A stretch of 48,044 nucleotides of DNA from contig NZ_QICL01000032.1 in the NCBI RefSeq assembly GCF_003201355.1, positions 1 through 48,044 of the forward strand, written 5' to 3'. Under the pieces are notes generated by a model. It was not told where the DNA came from. It was given only the letters and a program-made list of their open reading frames with translations, and did no database searches. Below are positions 33,229 to 42,694 of the stretch, piece after piece; the first letter of the stretch is position 1; every line of letters starts with the position of its first letter. Both the position numbers and the translations under genes were made by a program. Origin of the DNA: Indolivaga alginatilytica. GTDB taxonomy: Bacteria > Bacteroidota > Bacteroidia > Bacteroidales > Dysgonomonadaceae.

Positions 33229-34926
33229 TTATTCGTTTCCTAATAATATGTTTGTCACACAAGTTCCGGAAGGAATCATCGGGTAAACCATTCCTTTTGC
33301 TTCTACCTGTACATCTAAAAGGTAAGAACCTTTATGATTTATCATTTCGGCAATAGCATCATCCAGCTCCTCGCGTTTGTCCACAATTCTTGATTTAATA
33401 TTGTAGGCATTGGCAATCATACAAAAGTCAGGATTCTTCATCGTAGTTTCGGAATATCTTTCGCTAAAGAATAATTCCTGCCATTGGCGTACCATGCCCA
33501 GAAAATGGTTGTTCAGTATGATAATCTTTACATCCACATCATATTGCATGATTGTACCTAATTCCTGTATAGTCATTTGGATACCTCCATCACCTGCAAA
33601 TAAGCATACCGTGCGGTTAGGGGCACCCATTTTGGCCCCAATGGCTGCCGGTAGACCGAATCCCATAGTACCAAGACCGCCCGATGTAACAACACTGCGC
33701 GATTGTTTATACTTAAAGTAACGAACAGCCATCATTTGGTGCTGACCTACATCTGTTACCAGTACCGCATCGTTATTAGTCGCTTCAGATACTTTGTGAA
33801 TTACTTCACCCATTTTCAAACTTCCCGAAGTGGGGAATAGTTCTTCTTGGATAACTACATTGTATTCTCTGTCTGAGCAAGGTTTGAATTCAGCTAACCA
33901 TTCGGAGTGAGTTGTAGTGTCCATCAATTTAGTCACTTCTGCAAGAGTGTCTTTTACATCACCCAATACACGAACTGTTGTTTTTACATTTTTGTCAATC
34001 TCAGCAGGATCTATATCGAAATGAATTACTTTTGCTTGCTTAGCATATGTTTTTAGATCGCCTGTTACGCGGTCGTCGAAACGCATCCCGATAGCTATAA
34101 GTACATCACATTCGTTTGTCTTTAGATTGGGCCCGATATTTCCATGCATTCCCAACATTCCCACATTAAGAGGATGATCTGTTGGAATAGCAGATAGTCC
34201 CAGTACGGTAAGAGCTGTAGGAATGCCCGATTTCTCCAGAAAAACTTTAAGCTCCTCTTCGGCAGATCCGAGTATTACACCTTGTCCTACTAATGCCAGA
34301 GGTTTTTTAGCTTTGCTGATTAATTCAGCGGCAGCTTTTATTTCTTCAGGATCTATTTCCGGTTTTGGAATATAGCTTCTTATAAAAGTTGCTTTTTTAT
34401 ATTCATATTTTATTTTTCCGAATTGGGCATCTTTAGTTATATCCAACAATACGGGACCCGGGCGACCCGACGATGCAATATAAAACGCTCGTGCTACTGC
34501 TGCAGGGATATCTTCCGCACACCTTATCTGGTGGGCCCATTTGGTTACAGGCTGCGAAATACCTACAACATCGGCTTCCTGAAAAGCATCACTACCCAGT
34601 AAGGTAGAAGCTACCTGTCCTGCAATAACCACCATAGGAGTACTATCCATCATAGCATCGGTTATACCTGTTATGGCATTTGTTGCACCGGGTCCTGAGG
34701 TAACAAATGCTACTCCAACTTTTCCCGATGTACGTGCATAACCTTGGGCAGCATGGGTTGCACCTTGTTCGTGACGAACCAATATGTGGCTTACCTTATC
34801 TTTATAATCATATATAGCATCAAATACGGGCATAATAGCTCCTCCGGGATATCCGAAGATAGTGTCTACGCCTTCATTTATCAATGATCGTATAAGAGCC
34901 TCACTTCCTGTAATTTCGTTATTCAT
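33229..34926 (-). CDS. ilvB: Acetolactate synthase large (catalytic) subunit
   Basis: A thiamine-diphosphate and FAD-dependent enzyme that condenses pyruvate with pyruvate or 2-oxobutyrate. 565 aa with FGYPGGAIMPVFDAIYD, the catalytic-Glu region LVRHEQGATHAAQGYAR, a central FAD-type domain (IGMRFDDRVTG) and the TPP motif GDGGIQMTIQELGTI...NNHFLGMVRQWQE. It lies 10 bp after the GT8 gene. Confidence 0.96.
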   Translation of the reverse strand: MNNEITGSEALIRSLINEGVDTIFGYPGGAIMPVFDAIYDYKDKVSHILVRHEQGATHAAQGYARTSGKVGVAFVTSGPGATNAITGITDAMMDSTPMVVIAGQVASTLLGSDAFQEADVVGISQPVTKWAHQIRCAEDIPAAVARAFYIASSGRPGPVLLDITKDAQFGKIKYEYKKATFIRSYIPKPEIDPEEIKAAAELISKAKKPLALVGQGVILGSAEEELKVFLEKSGIPTALTVLGLSAIPTDHPLNVGMLGMHGNIGPNLKTNECDVLIAIGMRFDDRVTGDLKTYAKQAKVIHFDIDPAEIDKNVKTTVRVLGDVKDTLAEVTKLMDTTTHSEWLAEFKPCSDREYNVVIQEELFPTSGSLKMGEVIHKVSEATNNDAVLVTDVGQHQMMAVRYFKYKQSRSVVTSGGLGTMGFGLPAAIGAKMGAPNRTVCLFAGDGGIQMTIQELGTIMQYDVDVKIIILNNHFLGMVRQWQELFFSERYSETTMKNPDFCMIANAYNIKSRIVDKREELDDAIAEMINHKGSYLLDVQVEAKGMVYPMIPSGTCVTNILLGNE

Positions 34927-34936
34927 ATCTCTGTTG

Positions 34937-35863
34937 TTATTTTATTGCTATATTTCTCTTTCTTATACCAAGACTGTACAGAACAGCTCTTTTGTAATGT
35001 CTTATTTTTTTCCTTAACGGCATATCCCCCCATTTTATAGGAGTGTTTTTCCAAGGAGAAATGGCTTTGTACTTACGGTATTTTTTTGTCATCGGATGTA
35101 TCGACTCCCTAAGCCAAGGTTTCATCGAACTGGTAAAATGGATAATTACCGGATATTTTAGAGCATCTGCTCGTTGTTCTTCATATTTACCAAAATCAGT
35201 GCTTTTGACGAAGACATGAAGATGTGCATTGTACCGAAGAGGAAGCAATAAAGCAGAGTCGTGTAACACTCCATTTATAATATCCTGATCTTTAAACCGC
35301 AAATTCTCGTGATTTGTCTGGGCATATTCAAAGCAACGATTCAATATGTTATTATCTCTCCAATATTTTAGATTTATAAGCAGTACTCCTGCATTAATGT
35401 AAGAATACTGATCTGAATATTTTAATTCTTCATAGGTGCGAGGCATGAAGGCCGGGAAATCTACAACACCACCTACGGAGTACCCTTCTATATCGATATT
35501 CCACATTTCTGAAAGGGTGCCCAATACCATCAAATCGCAATCCAGATATATTACCTTTTCAATCTGATCAGATAGAATATTGTGTAAAAACAGCCTGCTA
35601 TAAGTCGATGCTGTTATGTATTCCAGTTCATCTTGTATAATATCAAATTTGTCCAGATATTTGTTTTCAATATCATAGAATAAGATTTCGGTTTCATATT
35701 TTTCAGCAATTCCTTTGAGGGTGCTTTTATTATCTTCACCTAAATCGGAGCCGATTATATGAATTCTTATCTCTGTATCCTTCTTATTTTCCAGTAACGA
35801 TATTATTGTGATACCACAAGGCATGATATAGTTATTGTCCGGACAAAGTGCTATTTCAATCAT
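34937..35863 (-). CDS. Glycosyltransferase family 8
   Basis: 308 aa, retaining GT-A type. N-terminal IALCPDNNYIMPCGITIISLL, the metal-binding DxD in IYLDCDLMVLGTL near residue 103, then INAGVLLINLKYWR and FKDQDIINGVL, and the His in IIHFTSSMKPW. GT8 enzymes add galactose or glucose to lipooligosaccharide or similar acceptors. It sits between ilvD (15-bp gap) and ilvB (10-bp gap), an unexpected place for a surface-glycan gene. Confidence 0.9.
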   Translation of the reverse strand: MIEIALCPDNNYIMPCGITIISLLENKKDTEIRIHIIGSDLGEDNKSTLKGIAEKYETEILFYDIENKYLDKFDIIQDELEYITASTYSRLFLHNILSDQIEKVIYLDCDLMVLGTLSEMWNIDIEGYSVGGVVDFPAFMPRTYEELKYSDQYSYINAGVLLINLKYWRDNNILNRCFEYAQTNHENLRFKDQDIINGVLHDSALLLPLRYNAHLHVFVKSTDFGKYEEQRADALKYPVIIHFTSSMKPWLRESIHPMTKKYRKYKAISPWKNTPIKWGDMPLRKKIRHYKRAVLYSLGIRKRNIAIK

Positions 35864-35878
35864 AGGTCTTACCTCGTT

Positions 35879-37708
35879 TTAGTCTATCAGTCTAACTGCA
35901 CCTAAATCAGCAGAGCTTACCATACTTGCGTATGCTCTTAAAGCTTTAGATACATTTCTTACGCGGTTAGGTCTGAACGCTTCATTTCCCTTGGCAAGTT
36001 CTTCTTGGCGGCGTTTTTCTAATTCATCATCCGATACTTTTACATTGATAGATCGGTTAGGGATATCTATTTCTATAATATCACCGTCTTTTATCAGACC
36101 AATTGCTCCGCCTGCTGCTGCTTCGGGTGATACGTGGCCTATCGAAAGCCCTGAAGTACCTCCTGAAAAACGACCATCGGTAATCAAAGCACATTCTTTT
36201 CCTAAATGTTTTGATTTTATATATGAAGTAGGATAGAGCATCTCTTGCATGCCGGGACCTCCTTTTGGGCCTTCGTATGTGATAACAACTACGTCTCCTG
36301 CTTTAACTTTGTCTCTTAAAATACCATCACAAGCATCATCCTGAGAATGGAATACTTTGGCAGTACCCGAAAATTTGAATATGCTTTCGTCAACACCTGC
36401 GGTTTTAACCACACAACCATCTAAAGCGATGTTTCCTTTCAGAATAGCCAAGCCGCCGTCTTTAGTATATGCATGCTCATAATCACGGATACATCCGTTT
36501 GCCCTGTCGCTATCAACTTCTTTATACATGTTTGTTTGCGACCCCATTACTAAATTGGGTTTGTTTCCGGGAGCTGATTTGTAGAGCTCAAGAGCCTCTG
36601 CCGTTGGGTTTGCCGATGTTATATCGTATTTTTCAATGGCTTGTTGAAGAGTAAGACCATCTACGCGAGGTAGAGAAGTGTCTATTAAACCGGCTTTTGC
36701 CAATTCTCCCATAATGCCCATAATACCTCCGGCTCTGTTTACATCCTGTATGTGATATTTGTCGGTGTTGGGTGCTACTTTACAAAGACATGGAGTCTTT
36801 CTCGAAAGTTGGTCTATATCGGTCATTGTGAAGTCTACTTCAGCTTCGTGAGCTATTGCCAGTAAGTGAAGTATTGTATTAGTAGAACCTCCCATGGCTA
36901 TATCCAATGTCATTGAATTAAGGAAGGCCTGTTTTGTAGCTATTGTGCGAGGAAGTACAGTATCATCGCCATCACGATAATATTTGTAAGTGCTTTCAAC
37001 AATCTTTTTGGCTGCATCCTGAAACAGTTTCAATCTGTTTGCATGGGTAGCAAGAATAGTTCCGTTTCCGGGTAGTGCTAATCCTATGGCTTCGTTTAGG
37101 CAGTTCATCGAATTTGCAGTAAACATTCCTGAGCACGATCCGCACGTTGGACAGGCTGCTCGTTCGATAGCTGATACTTCTTTATCCGAAACATTGCTGT
37201 CTGCGGCCTTTATCATAGCATCTATCAAGTCGAGATGTTTGTTGTCTAATTCTCCGGCTTCCATTGGACCACCCGATACAAATATCGTCGGGATATTCAA
37301 TCGCATGGCTGCCATAAGCATTCCGGGAGTAATTTTATCGCAATTGCTTATACATACCATAGCATCTGCTTTGTGAGCATTTACCATGTATTCGATACTA
37401 TCTGCAATCAAATCACGAGAGGGTAGTGAGTAAAGCATACCATCGTGTCCCATTGCAATACCATCGTCAATGGCTATTGTATTGAATTCGGCTGCAAAAC
37501 AACCCAATGCTTCGATTTCCGCTTTTACTTGCTGACCTATATTATGTAAATGCATATGCCCGGGTACGAACTGAGTAAACGAGTTCACCACCGCAATGAT
37601 TGGTTTACCCAACTGTTCCTCTTTCATACCGTTTGCTCTCCAAAGAGCTCTGGCTCCTGCCATTCTTCTGCCTTGTGTGCTGGTAGAACTTCTTAATTCT
37701 ATTGCCAT
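35879..37708 (-). CDS. ilvD: Dihydroxy-acid dehydratase
   Basis: An iron-sulfur dehydratase in the third step of valine/isoleucine synthesis. 609 aa with cluster-ligand regions [15 protein letters not shown] near residue 120 and [18 protein letters not shown] near residue 190, and the C-terminal [23 protein letters not shown]. It is the first structural gene of the operon. A transcription attenuator lies directly upstream (37726-37932). Confidence 0.97.
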   Translation of the reverse strand: MAIELRSSTSTQGRRMAGARALWRANGMKEEQLGKPIIAVVNSFTQFVPGHMHLHNIGQQVKAEIEALGCFAAEFNTIAIDDGIAMGHDGMLYSLPSRDLIADSIEYMVNAHKADAMVCISNCDKITPGMLMAAMRLNIPTIFVSGGPMEAGELDNKHLDLIDAMIKAADSNVSDKEVSAIERAACPTCGSCSGMFTANSMNCLNEAIGLALPGNGTILATHANRLKLFQDAAKKIVESTYKYYRDGDDTVLPRTIATKQAFLNSMTLDIAMGGSTNTILHLLAIAHEAEVDFTMTDIDQLSRKTPCLCKVAPNTDKYHIQDVNRAGGIMGIMGELAKAGLIDTSLPRVDGLTLQQAIEKYDITSANPTAEALELYKSAPGNKPNLVMGSQTNMYKEVDSDRANGCIRDYEHAYTKDGGLAILKGNIALDGCVVKTAGVDESIFKFSGTAKVFHSQDDACDGILRDKVKAGDVVVITYEGPKGGPGMQEMLYPTSYIKSKHLGKECALITDGRFSGGTSGLSIGHVSPEAAAGGAIGLIKDGDIIEIDIPNRSINVKVSDDELEKRRQEELAKGNEAFRPNRVRNVSKALRAYASMVSSADLGAVRLID

Positions 37709-37725
37709 CTTGATAGTTTTTTGAT

Positions 37726-37757
37726 AAAAAAAACCTTTCTCATCTAATGAGAAAGGT
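37726..37757 (-). terminator. Attenuator terminator before ilvD
   Basis: On the minus strand the ACCTTTCTCAT arm pairs with ATGAGAAAGGT and is followed by a run of eight T at 37733-37726, 17 bp before the ilvD ATG. The left arm (37757-37746) can instead pair with AATGAGGAAGGT at 37822-37811, which would prevent termination. Confidence 0.9.
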
Positions 37758-37817
37758 TTATATCTAGTGATTACATTTAGCTATTTTAGTACACGATTAT
37801 CGTTATACATACCTTCC

Positions 37818-37880
37818 TCATTTACTCTGTCCGACGAGCAGAATATCAAGAATGAGGACATGTAAAATACAATTTGACAT
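37818..37880 (-). CDS. ilv leader peptide (attenuator)
   Basis: A 20-codon ORF too short for usual gene calls. It reads MSNC, then ILHVLILDILLV, then GQSK and TGA. Ten of the twelve central codons are Ile, Leu or Val, the end products of the operon. Its stop codon lies inside the segment that forms the antiterminator stem. A ribosome stalled in the Ile/Leu/Val run leaves that segment free to pair with the terminator arm. A ribosome reaching the stop covers it, allowing termination. A promoter lies 24 bp upstream. Confidence 0.85.
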   Translation of the reverse strand: MSNCILHVLILDILLVGQSK

Positions 37881-37903
37881 ATATATTGATACTGTGTATT
37901 TCA

Positions 37904-37932
37904 CAAAGATATAAATGTTTTTTTATAAACAA
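37904..37932 (-). promoter_or_regulatory. ilv operon promoter
   Basis: On the minus strand, TTG (37932-37930), 18 bp, then TATCTTTG (37911-37904). This is a full match to the Bacteroidetes -33/-7 pattern. Transcription should begin near 37898, giving a leader of about 190 nt that holds the leader peptide and attenuator. Confidence 0.8.
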
Positions 37933-37978
37933 GCTATTTGGATAATATTTTATTCTTTGCTTTTAAAAATAGAGGTTT

Positions 37979-38569
37979 CTATTTACTCCAAAGCCTTACA
38001 CCCAAACGAAGGACAGGAGAGAAGTCAATATTCGAAATATTGTATTTACGACCTTCAAAGTTTAAACTATGATCTTTTCTACAATAAATATGCAGAGCAG
38101 GTTGTATGTAAAAATACCGTCCGATGAAGAATTGATAGCCTAGGCCTCCTCCAAGGTCAATACTATGAATATCTTTTTCTATTTTGGTGCTTTTTTGTTC
38201 TATGCTGAATGTGTGGAATTCGGCAAAACCATAAAGTTCGAGATTTTTCCATACACTATAACCAAAGAAGATTCCCGGTGATGTTTTGTAAAAACGCTTG
38301 AATTCGGAAGAGTTGTTATTTATACCTGCCGTTTCTGCGTCGTAGGTTCCGCCGTTTATAACGCTTGCCCGTACTCTGAATTTTCCATATCGATATCCAA
38401 CAGCGAAGTGATAACCTCCAGTGAAAAACATAGGTACAAGGCTTTCTATTTCAAAAGCTTGTTTTACGTCGTAGCTATGTGGCTTAGTTATTGGTGTTGA
38501 TTGATCTTGCGAGAACAGTGTGGTAGGTAGTGCGAAAAATAAAAGAAGAGATAATAAATTAAGTTTCAT
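37979..38569 (-). CDS. Small outer membrane beta-barrel protein
   Basis: 196 aa with a signal peptide (MKLNLLSLLLFFALPTTLFS) followed by alternating strands rich in Gly and aromatic residues (FFTGGYHFAVGYRYGKFRVRAS, LGGGLGYQFFIGRYFYIQPAL) and a final strand LRLGVRLWSK. This is the pattern of an 8-strand barrel (OmpA/OmpW-like size). The role is unknown. The ilv promoter lies just downstream of its stop. Confidence 0.7.
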   Translation of the reverse strand: MKLNLLSLLLFFALPTTLFSQDQSTPITKPHSYDVKQAFEIESLVPMFFTGGYHFAVGYRYGKFRVRASVINGGTYDAETAGINNNSSEFKRFYKTSPGIFFGYSVWKNLELYGFAEFHTFSIEQKSTKIEKDIHSIDLGGGLGYQFFIGRYFYIQPALHIYCRKDHSLNFEGRKYNISNIDFSPVLRLGVRLWSK

Positions 38570-38650
38570 TTTTATTCTGAATTTTACAGTTATTGTTTCT
38601 GCAAAGGTCAGAATAGAATGAAGATCAATTAATCCACATTTGTTACCTAA

Positions 38651-39238
38651 TTAGTCTTTATTGAAAATTTCGCCCCGAATTCTACTCAGTGATTTGGCAA
38701 CTATGCCTAAATAATTGGCAATATGATATTGAGGTATTCGTTGAAATATCTCAGGATGATTTTTAAGTAACTTCAGGTATCGCTCTTTTGCTGAGAGTGT
38801 TTGCAAATCAATATTATGTTCTACCATTTTTAAAAAGAAACGTTCTATGGCTATCCGTCCCAATCTCTCTAATGGTGGAATTTTATTATAAAGTTTTGTT
38901 AAGTCTTTATTTCTTAGAATGTATAAGTGAGATTCTTCTATAGTTTTGATATTCATTAGTGAAGGGCAATTGTTCAATCGGCTGTAGTTATCAGTTACCC
39001 AATCGCCTTCAAAGGCAAAATCGGTAGTCATCTGATCTCCATTTTCCAGATCCTTATAATAAATCAGCGCTCCACTACTTATGAAAGCAATAGAATCGGA
39101 TACCTCTCCCTCTTTTAGCAGATAAGTGTCTTTAGTTAATACTTTGCTTTCCAATACTTCCAATATTAACTTCCATTGATCATCTTCTAGTGAGATAATC
39201 GAATTAATATATTCTTGTATATCAATGACTTTTTGCAA
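38651..39238 (-). CDS. Crp/Fnr-family transcriptional regulator
   Basis: 195 aa. The cyclic-nucleotide-binding-like barrel spans residues 15-125 (LLKEGEVSDSIAFISSGAL, DFAFEGDWVTDNYS). A C-terminal HTH follows (YHIANYLGIVAKSLSRIRGEI). No Fnr-type cysteine cluster is present at the N terminus, so a small ligand or no ligand is likely. Next to it lie the barrel gene (80 bp downstream) and the frd operon. A target cannot be assigned. Confidence 0.88.
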   Translation of the reverse strand: MQKVIDIQEYINSIISLEDDQWKLILEVLESKVLTKDTYLLKEGEVSDSIAFISSGALIYYKDLENGDQMTTDFAFEGDWVTDNYSRLNNCPSLMNIKTIEESHLYILRNKDLTKLYNKIPPLERLGRIAIERFFLKMVEHNIDLQTLSAKERYLKLLKNHPEIFQRIPQYHIANYLGIVAKSLSRIRGEIFNKD

Positions 39239-39281
39239 AATATTTTATTGAGTTTATTTGTGGTAACGAATATACTACAAA

Positions 39282-39314
39282 TAAAAGCGGCTACTCAATA
39301 AGTAGCCGCTTTTA
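39282..39314. terminator. Terminator after frdB
   Basis: The stem TAAAAGCGGCTACT/AGTAGCCGCTTTTA with a 5-nt loop is bracketed by A and T runs. It ends the frdCAB transcript on the minus strand. Confidence 0.85.
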
Positions 39315-39337
39315 TAAGAGATATCTTAAGATATTTA

Positions 39338-40093
39338 TTAATCTTTGAATTTAGCTGTGATAAATTCACGATTCAAACGAGCGATATTGCTGATTGAAAT
39401 GTTCTTAGGACATTCCACTTCACAAGCACCTGTATTGGTACAGTTACCGAAGCCTAATTCATCCATTTTAGCAACCATTGATTTTGCACGTTTTGCAGCC
39501 TCTACACGTCCTTGAGGTAATAAAGCAAGTTGACTTACTTTAGCCGAAAGGAATAGCATTGCCGATCCATTTTTACAAGCTGCCACACAAGCTCCGCAAC
39601 CGATACATGATGCTGAGTCCATAGCCTCGTCTGCATCTTCTTTCGAAATTGGAATTGCATTAGCATCCTGTGCGCCACCTGCATTGATTGAAGTATATCC
39701 ACCTGCCTGAATAATTTTATCAAAAGCAGTACGATCTACCATCAAATCGCGGATAACAGGAAATCCTGCTGAACGCCAAGGCTCGATTGTGATAGTTTCG
39801 CCATCTTTAAATTTACGCATGTGTAATTGACATGTGGTGATATCTTCGTCTGGTCCGTGAGGGTGTCCGTTAATATACAAACTACACATACCGCAGATTC
39901 CTTCGCGACAATCGTGATCGAATACGATTGGCTCTTGTCCTTGATTGATAAGTATTTCGTTTTGAATGTCTAACATTTCAAGAAAAGAAGTGTCTACCGA
40001 TATTCCGTCCAATTTGTATGATTCAAAAGCTCCTCTTTCTTTAGGACCTCTTTGACGCCAAACCTTTAATGTTATATTTATTGTCTTATCCAT
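39338..40093 (-). CDS. frdB: Fumarate reductase/succinate dehydrogenase iron-sulfur subunit
   Basis: 251 aa. The N-terminal 2Fe-2S ferredoxin domain has cysteines in [17 protein letters not shown] and ITTCQLHM. The C-terminal ferredoxin domain has [14 protein letters not shown] and [16 protein letters not shown]. It passes electrons between FrdA flavin and the membrane quinone subunit. It is separated from frdA by an inserted four-helix-bundle cassette, and its ATG lies 9 bp from one arm of that cassette's inverted repeat. Confidence 0.95.
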   Translation of the reverse strand: MDKTINITLKVWRQRGPKERGAFESYKLDGISVDTSFLEMLDIQNEILINQGQEPIVFDHDCREGICGMCSLYINGHPHGPDEDITTCQLHMRKFKDGETITIEPWRSAGFPVIRDLMVDRTAFDKIIQAGGYTSINAGGAQDANAIPISKEDADEAMDSASCIGCGACVAACKNGSAMLFLSAKVSQLALLPQGRVEAAKRAKSMVAKMDELGFGNCTNTGACEVECPKNISISNIARLNREFITAKFKD

Positions 40094-40102
40094 TTTTATA
40101 TA

Positions 40103-40132
40103 AGTTACAAGTTACGAGTTACGAGTTACAAG
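40103..40132 (+). repeat. Heptamer inverted repeat, left arm
   Basis: Four tandem copies of AGTTACR (period 7). The reverse complement matches 40590-40620 at about 28 of 30 positions. With that arm it flanks the S23-type ORF. Confidence 0.9.
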
Positions 40133-40183
40133 AACTGTATGCTGTAATCTTTTATTAGTAAATACTATAACTTTATTTATAAA

Positions 40184-40549
40184 TCAAATAACTTCAATAC
40201 GAGCTTTTAGAGATTTTATTAATGACGACGCCATCTTAATTATTTCACTTATTATATTTTGAACCGAATCAGCATTTTCTTTAGAAAGAAAACTCAGTTC
40301 GACGGATATAATAACCTGTGTTTCTAATTCGGAAGCAGAACCTAAAGTTATATACAAAAACTGTATCAGTTCTTTATGCGAATTTCGACCACAACCCTCT
40401 GCTATATTTGAGGGGATTGAAACTGCTGATCTTCTCATTTGTGAAATCAACCCGAATTGTTCAGATTGTGGAAATTGGCTTGTTAGCTCGTAAATCTTTT
40501 TTACTAAAACAATACCTTTTTGCCAAATGGTCAGATCACGATGATTCAT
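40184..40549 (-). CDS. Four-helix-bundle protein (S23 / 23S rRNA intervening-sequence type)
   Basis: 121 aa. It has the family hallmarks: DLTIWQKGIVLVKKIYELTSQFPQSEQFGLISQMRRSAVSIPSNIAEGCGRNS (family positions 5-57), then FLYITLGSASELETQV. Such ORFs were first seen in intervening sequences of 23S rRNA, where they are flanked by inverted repeats, and their function is unclear. Here it lies between frdA and frdB, on the same strand, also flanked by inverted repeats. It is probably a mobile cassette that has kept the frd reading frames intact. Confidence 0.92.
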   Translation of the reverse strand: MNHRDLTIWQKGIVLVKKIYELTSQFPQSEQFGLISQMRRSAVSIPSNIAEGCGRNSHKELIQFLYITLGSASELETQVIISVELSFLSKENADSVQNIISEIIKMASSLIKSLKARIEVI

Positions 40550-40589
40550 CTCTAATTATTTTCTAAATTTACTAGTCAAAACTTGTTAT

Positions 40590-40620
40590 CTTGTAACTCG
40601 TAACTAGTAACTCGTAACTG
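40590..40620 (+). repeat. Heptamer inverted repeat, right arm
   Basis: NGTAACT repeated four times, complementary to 40103-40132. It ends 3 bp before the frdA stop codon. In the mRNA the two arms could close a stem around the S23-type ORF. Confidence 0.9.
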
Positions 40621-40623
40621 ATT

Positions 40624-42582
40624 TTACGCTTTATAGTTACGTTGTTGTCTAACTACAAATTCGTAGTCAAGAGGTTCTTTAATTAACTCAGGTTCTTGAT
40701 CTTCACCTGTAAACTTCCAACATGAAACGTAAGCGTATTCATCATCACGGCGAAGAGCTTCACCTTCCGGTGTTTGGTACTCTTCACGGAAGTGTCCACC
40801 ACAAGATTCGTTTCTGCTCAATCCGTCAATTGCCATTAAATAGCCAATTTCAAGGAAGTCAGCTACACGAAGAGCTTTTTCTAATTCAACATTTAACGTA
40901 CTAGCTTCACCCGGTATGCGTACATTGCTCCAGAATTCTTTTTTCACTTTCTTGATATCCTCAATAGCTTTTTCCAAAGATTCTTTAGTACGTCCCATTC
41001 CTACGAAATCCCACATAATAAGACCAAGTTCCTTATGTATAGAATCTACAGACCGAGTTCCTTTGATACTCATAAGCTTAGCGATCTTTTTATTTACATC
41101 GTCTTCTGCTTGTTGGAATTCAGGAAGTTCAGTGCTGAAACGAGGTACAGTAATCTGATCCGACAAATAGTTTTGAATAGTATATGGTAATACGAAATAT
41201 CCATCAGCGAGACCTTGCATAAGAGCTGATGCTCCAAGGCGGTTAGCTCCGTGATCCGAGAAGTTAGCTTCTCCGATGAAGAAACATCCGGGGATTGAAG
41301 TCATCAATTCATAATCAACCCAAACACCACCCATAGTATAGTGGATAGCAGGATAAATCATCATAGGAGTTTCGTATGGATTGTCATCTACAATCTTGTC
41401 ATACATTTGGAACAAATTACCATATTTAGCTTCTACAGTATCTTTACCTAAACGCTTGATAGCGTCAGAGAAGTCAAGGTACACAGCTAAACCGGTACCA
41501 CCTACACCGAAACCTGCATCACATCTTTCTTTAGCAGCACGAGATGCAACGTCACGAGGTACAAGGTTACCAAACGCAGGATAGCGTCTTTCCAAATAGT
41601 AGTCACGATCTTCTTCTTTCAATTGAGTAGGTTTAAGTTTACCTGCTCTGATAGCTTCAGCATCTTCCTTTTTCTTAGGTACCCAGATACGTCCGTCATT
41701 ACGAAGAGATTCTGACATCAAAGTTAATTTTGATTGGAATTCTCCGTGAACAGGAATACAAGTCGGGTGAATCTGCGCGAAACAAGGATTCGCAAAATAA
41801 GCTCCTTTTTTGTAGCATTGGATAGCAGCCGAACCGTTAGATCCCATTGCATTTGTAGAAAGGAAGAATGCGTTTCCGTATCCACCTGTTCCAACAACTA
41901 CTGCGTGAGCCGAGAAACGTTCGATCTTACCTGTTACTAAGTTACGTGCGATAATACCACGAGCTTTGCCATCAATGATAACAAGGTCGAGCATTTCGTA
42001 ACGTGTGTATAGTTTTACAGAACCTTTTTGTACCTGACGGCTCAGTGAAGAGTATGCGCCAAGTAAAAGTTGTTGCCCTGTTTGTCCTTTAGCGTAAAAA
42101 GTACGTGATACCTGAGATCCTCCGAATGAGCGGTTGTCTAGCAGACCTCCGTATTCGCGAGCAAAAGGTACACCTTGAGCCACACATTGGTCGATGATGT
42201 TATTCGACACTTCAGCCATACGATATACGTTTGCCTCACGTGCACGGTAGTCACCACCTTTGATTGTATCGTAGAATAAACGGTAAACGGAGTCACCGTC
42301 ATTTTGATAATTTTTCGCCCCGTTAATACCACCTTGAGCAGCAATAGAGTGTGCACGGCGAGGAGAATCCTGAATACAGAAGTTAAGGACATTGAATCCC
42401 ATTTCTCCAAGAGATGCAGCAGCAGAACCTCCTGCTAAACCTGTACCTACAACAATTACATCAAGACGACGCTTGTTAGCAGGATTCACCAGTTTTTGAT
42501 GGTCTTTATAGTTTTTCCATTTATCAGCCAAAGGGCCGTCAGGAATTTTAGAATCTTTTTTTGGATCTAATATAGTAGCCAT
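40624..42582 (-). CDS. frdA: Fumarate reductase/succinate dehydrogenase flavoprotein subunit
   Basis: 652 aa, the catalytic subunit with covalently bound FAD. The Rossmann motif is [19 protein letters not shown]. The FAD-attachment His lies in the [17 protein letters not shown] segment. Substrate-site residues lie in QIHPTCIP and in the later [15 protein letters not shown], and [23 protein letters not shown] follows. Length and gene order (C-A-B) fit Bacteroidetes menaquinol:fumarate reductase, central to anaerobic succinate formation. A palindromic repeat lies 26 bp before the start. Confidence 0.96.
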   Translation of the reverse strand: MATILDPKKDSKIPDGPLADKWKNYKDHQKLVNPANKRRLDVIVVGTGLAGGSAAASLGEMGFNVLNFCIQDSPRRAHSIAAQGGINGAKNYQNDGDSVYRLFYDTIKGGDYRAREANVYRMAEVSNNIIDQCVAQGVPFAREYGGLLDNRSFGGSQVSRTFYAKGQTGQQLLLGAYSSLSRQVQKGSVKLYTRYEMLDLVIIDGKARGIIARNLVTGKIERFSAHAVVVGTGGYGNAFFLSTNAMGSNGSAAIQCYKKGAYFANPCFAQIHPTCIPVHGEFQSKLTLMSESLRNDGRIWVPKKKEDAEAIRAGKLKPTQLKEEDRDYYLERRYPAFGNLVPRDVASRAAKERCDAGFGVGGTGLAVYLDFSDAIKRLGKDTVEAKYGNLFQMYDKIVDDNPYETPMMIYPAIHYTMGGVWVDYELMTSIPGCFFIGEANFSDHGANRLGASALMQGLADGYFVLPYTIQNYLSDQITVPRFSTELPEFQQAEDDVNKKIAKLMSIKGTRSVDSIHKELGLIMWDFVGMGRTKESLEKAIEDIKKVKKEFWSNVRIPGEASTLNVELEKALRVADFLEIGYLMAIDGLSRNESCGGHFREEYQTPEGEALRRDDEYAYVSCWKFTGEDQEPELIKEPLDYEFVVRQQRNYKA

Positions 42583-42607
42583 ATCTGTTTTTTTTCTTTT
42601 AGCGGTT

Positions 42608-42662
42608 AAGGTCTCAGACCTTTTTATTTCTTTGGTAATTATAAAAGCTAAAACCTGTTATA
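42608..42662 (+). repeat. Palindromic AAGGTCTNAGACCTT repeat, copy (frdA leader)
   Basis: AAGGTCTCAGACCTT at 42608-42622, then T-rich sequence with TTCTTTGGTAA and the end GTTATA. It lies between frdC and frdA with the palindrome nearest the frdA start. It aligns along its whole length with the copy at 45152. Confidence 0.85.
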
Positions 42663-42694
42663 TTTTTAGATGTAAATACGTTTTTTTTACCTAC

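Noticed and set aside
37781-37861. A second upstream ORF in the ilv leader (26 codons, MSSFLIF...)
   Set aside because: It overlaps the 20-codon ORF in another frame, is not rich in Ile/Leu/Val, and its stop lies beyond the antiterminator segment, so it does not fit attenuation.
40103-40132. Tandem heptamers as a CRISPR-like array
   Set aside because: The repeats are 7 bp, directly abutting, without spacers, and no cas gene is present. No CRISPR array is seen anywhere in the window.
41381-42410. Several open frames antisense or out of frame to frdA
   Set aside because: They are shadows of a well-conserved gene with no own motifs.
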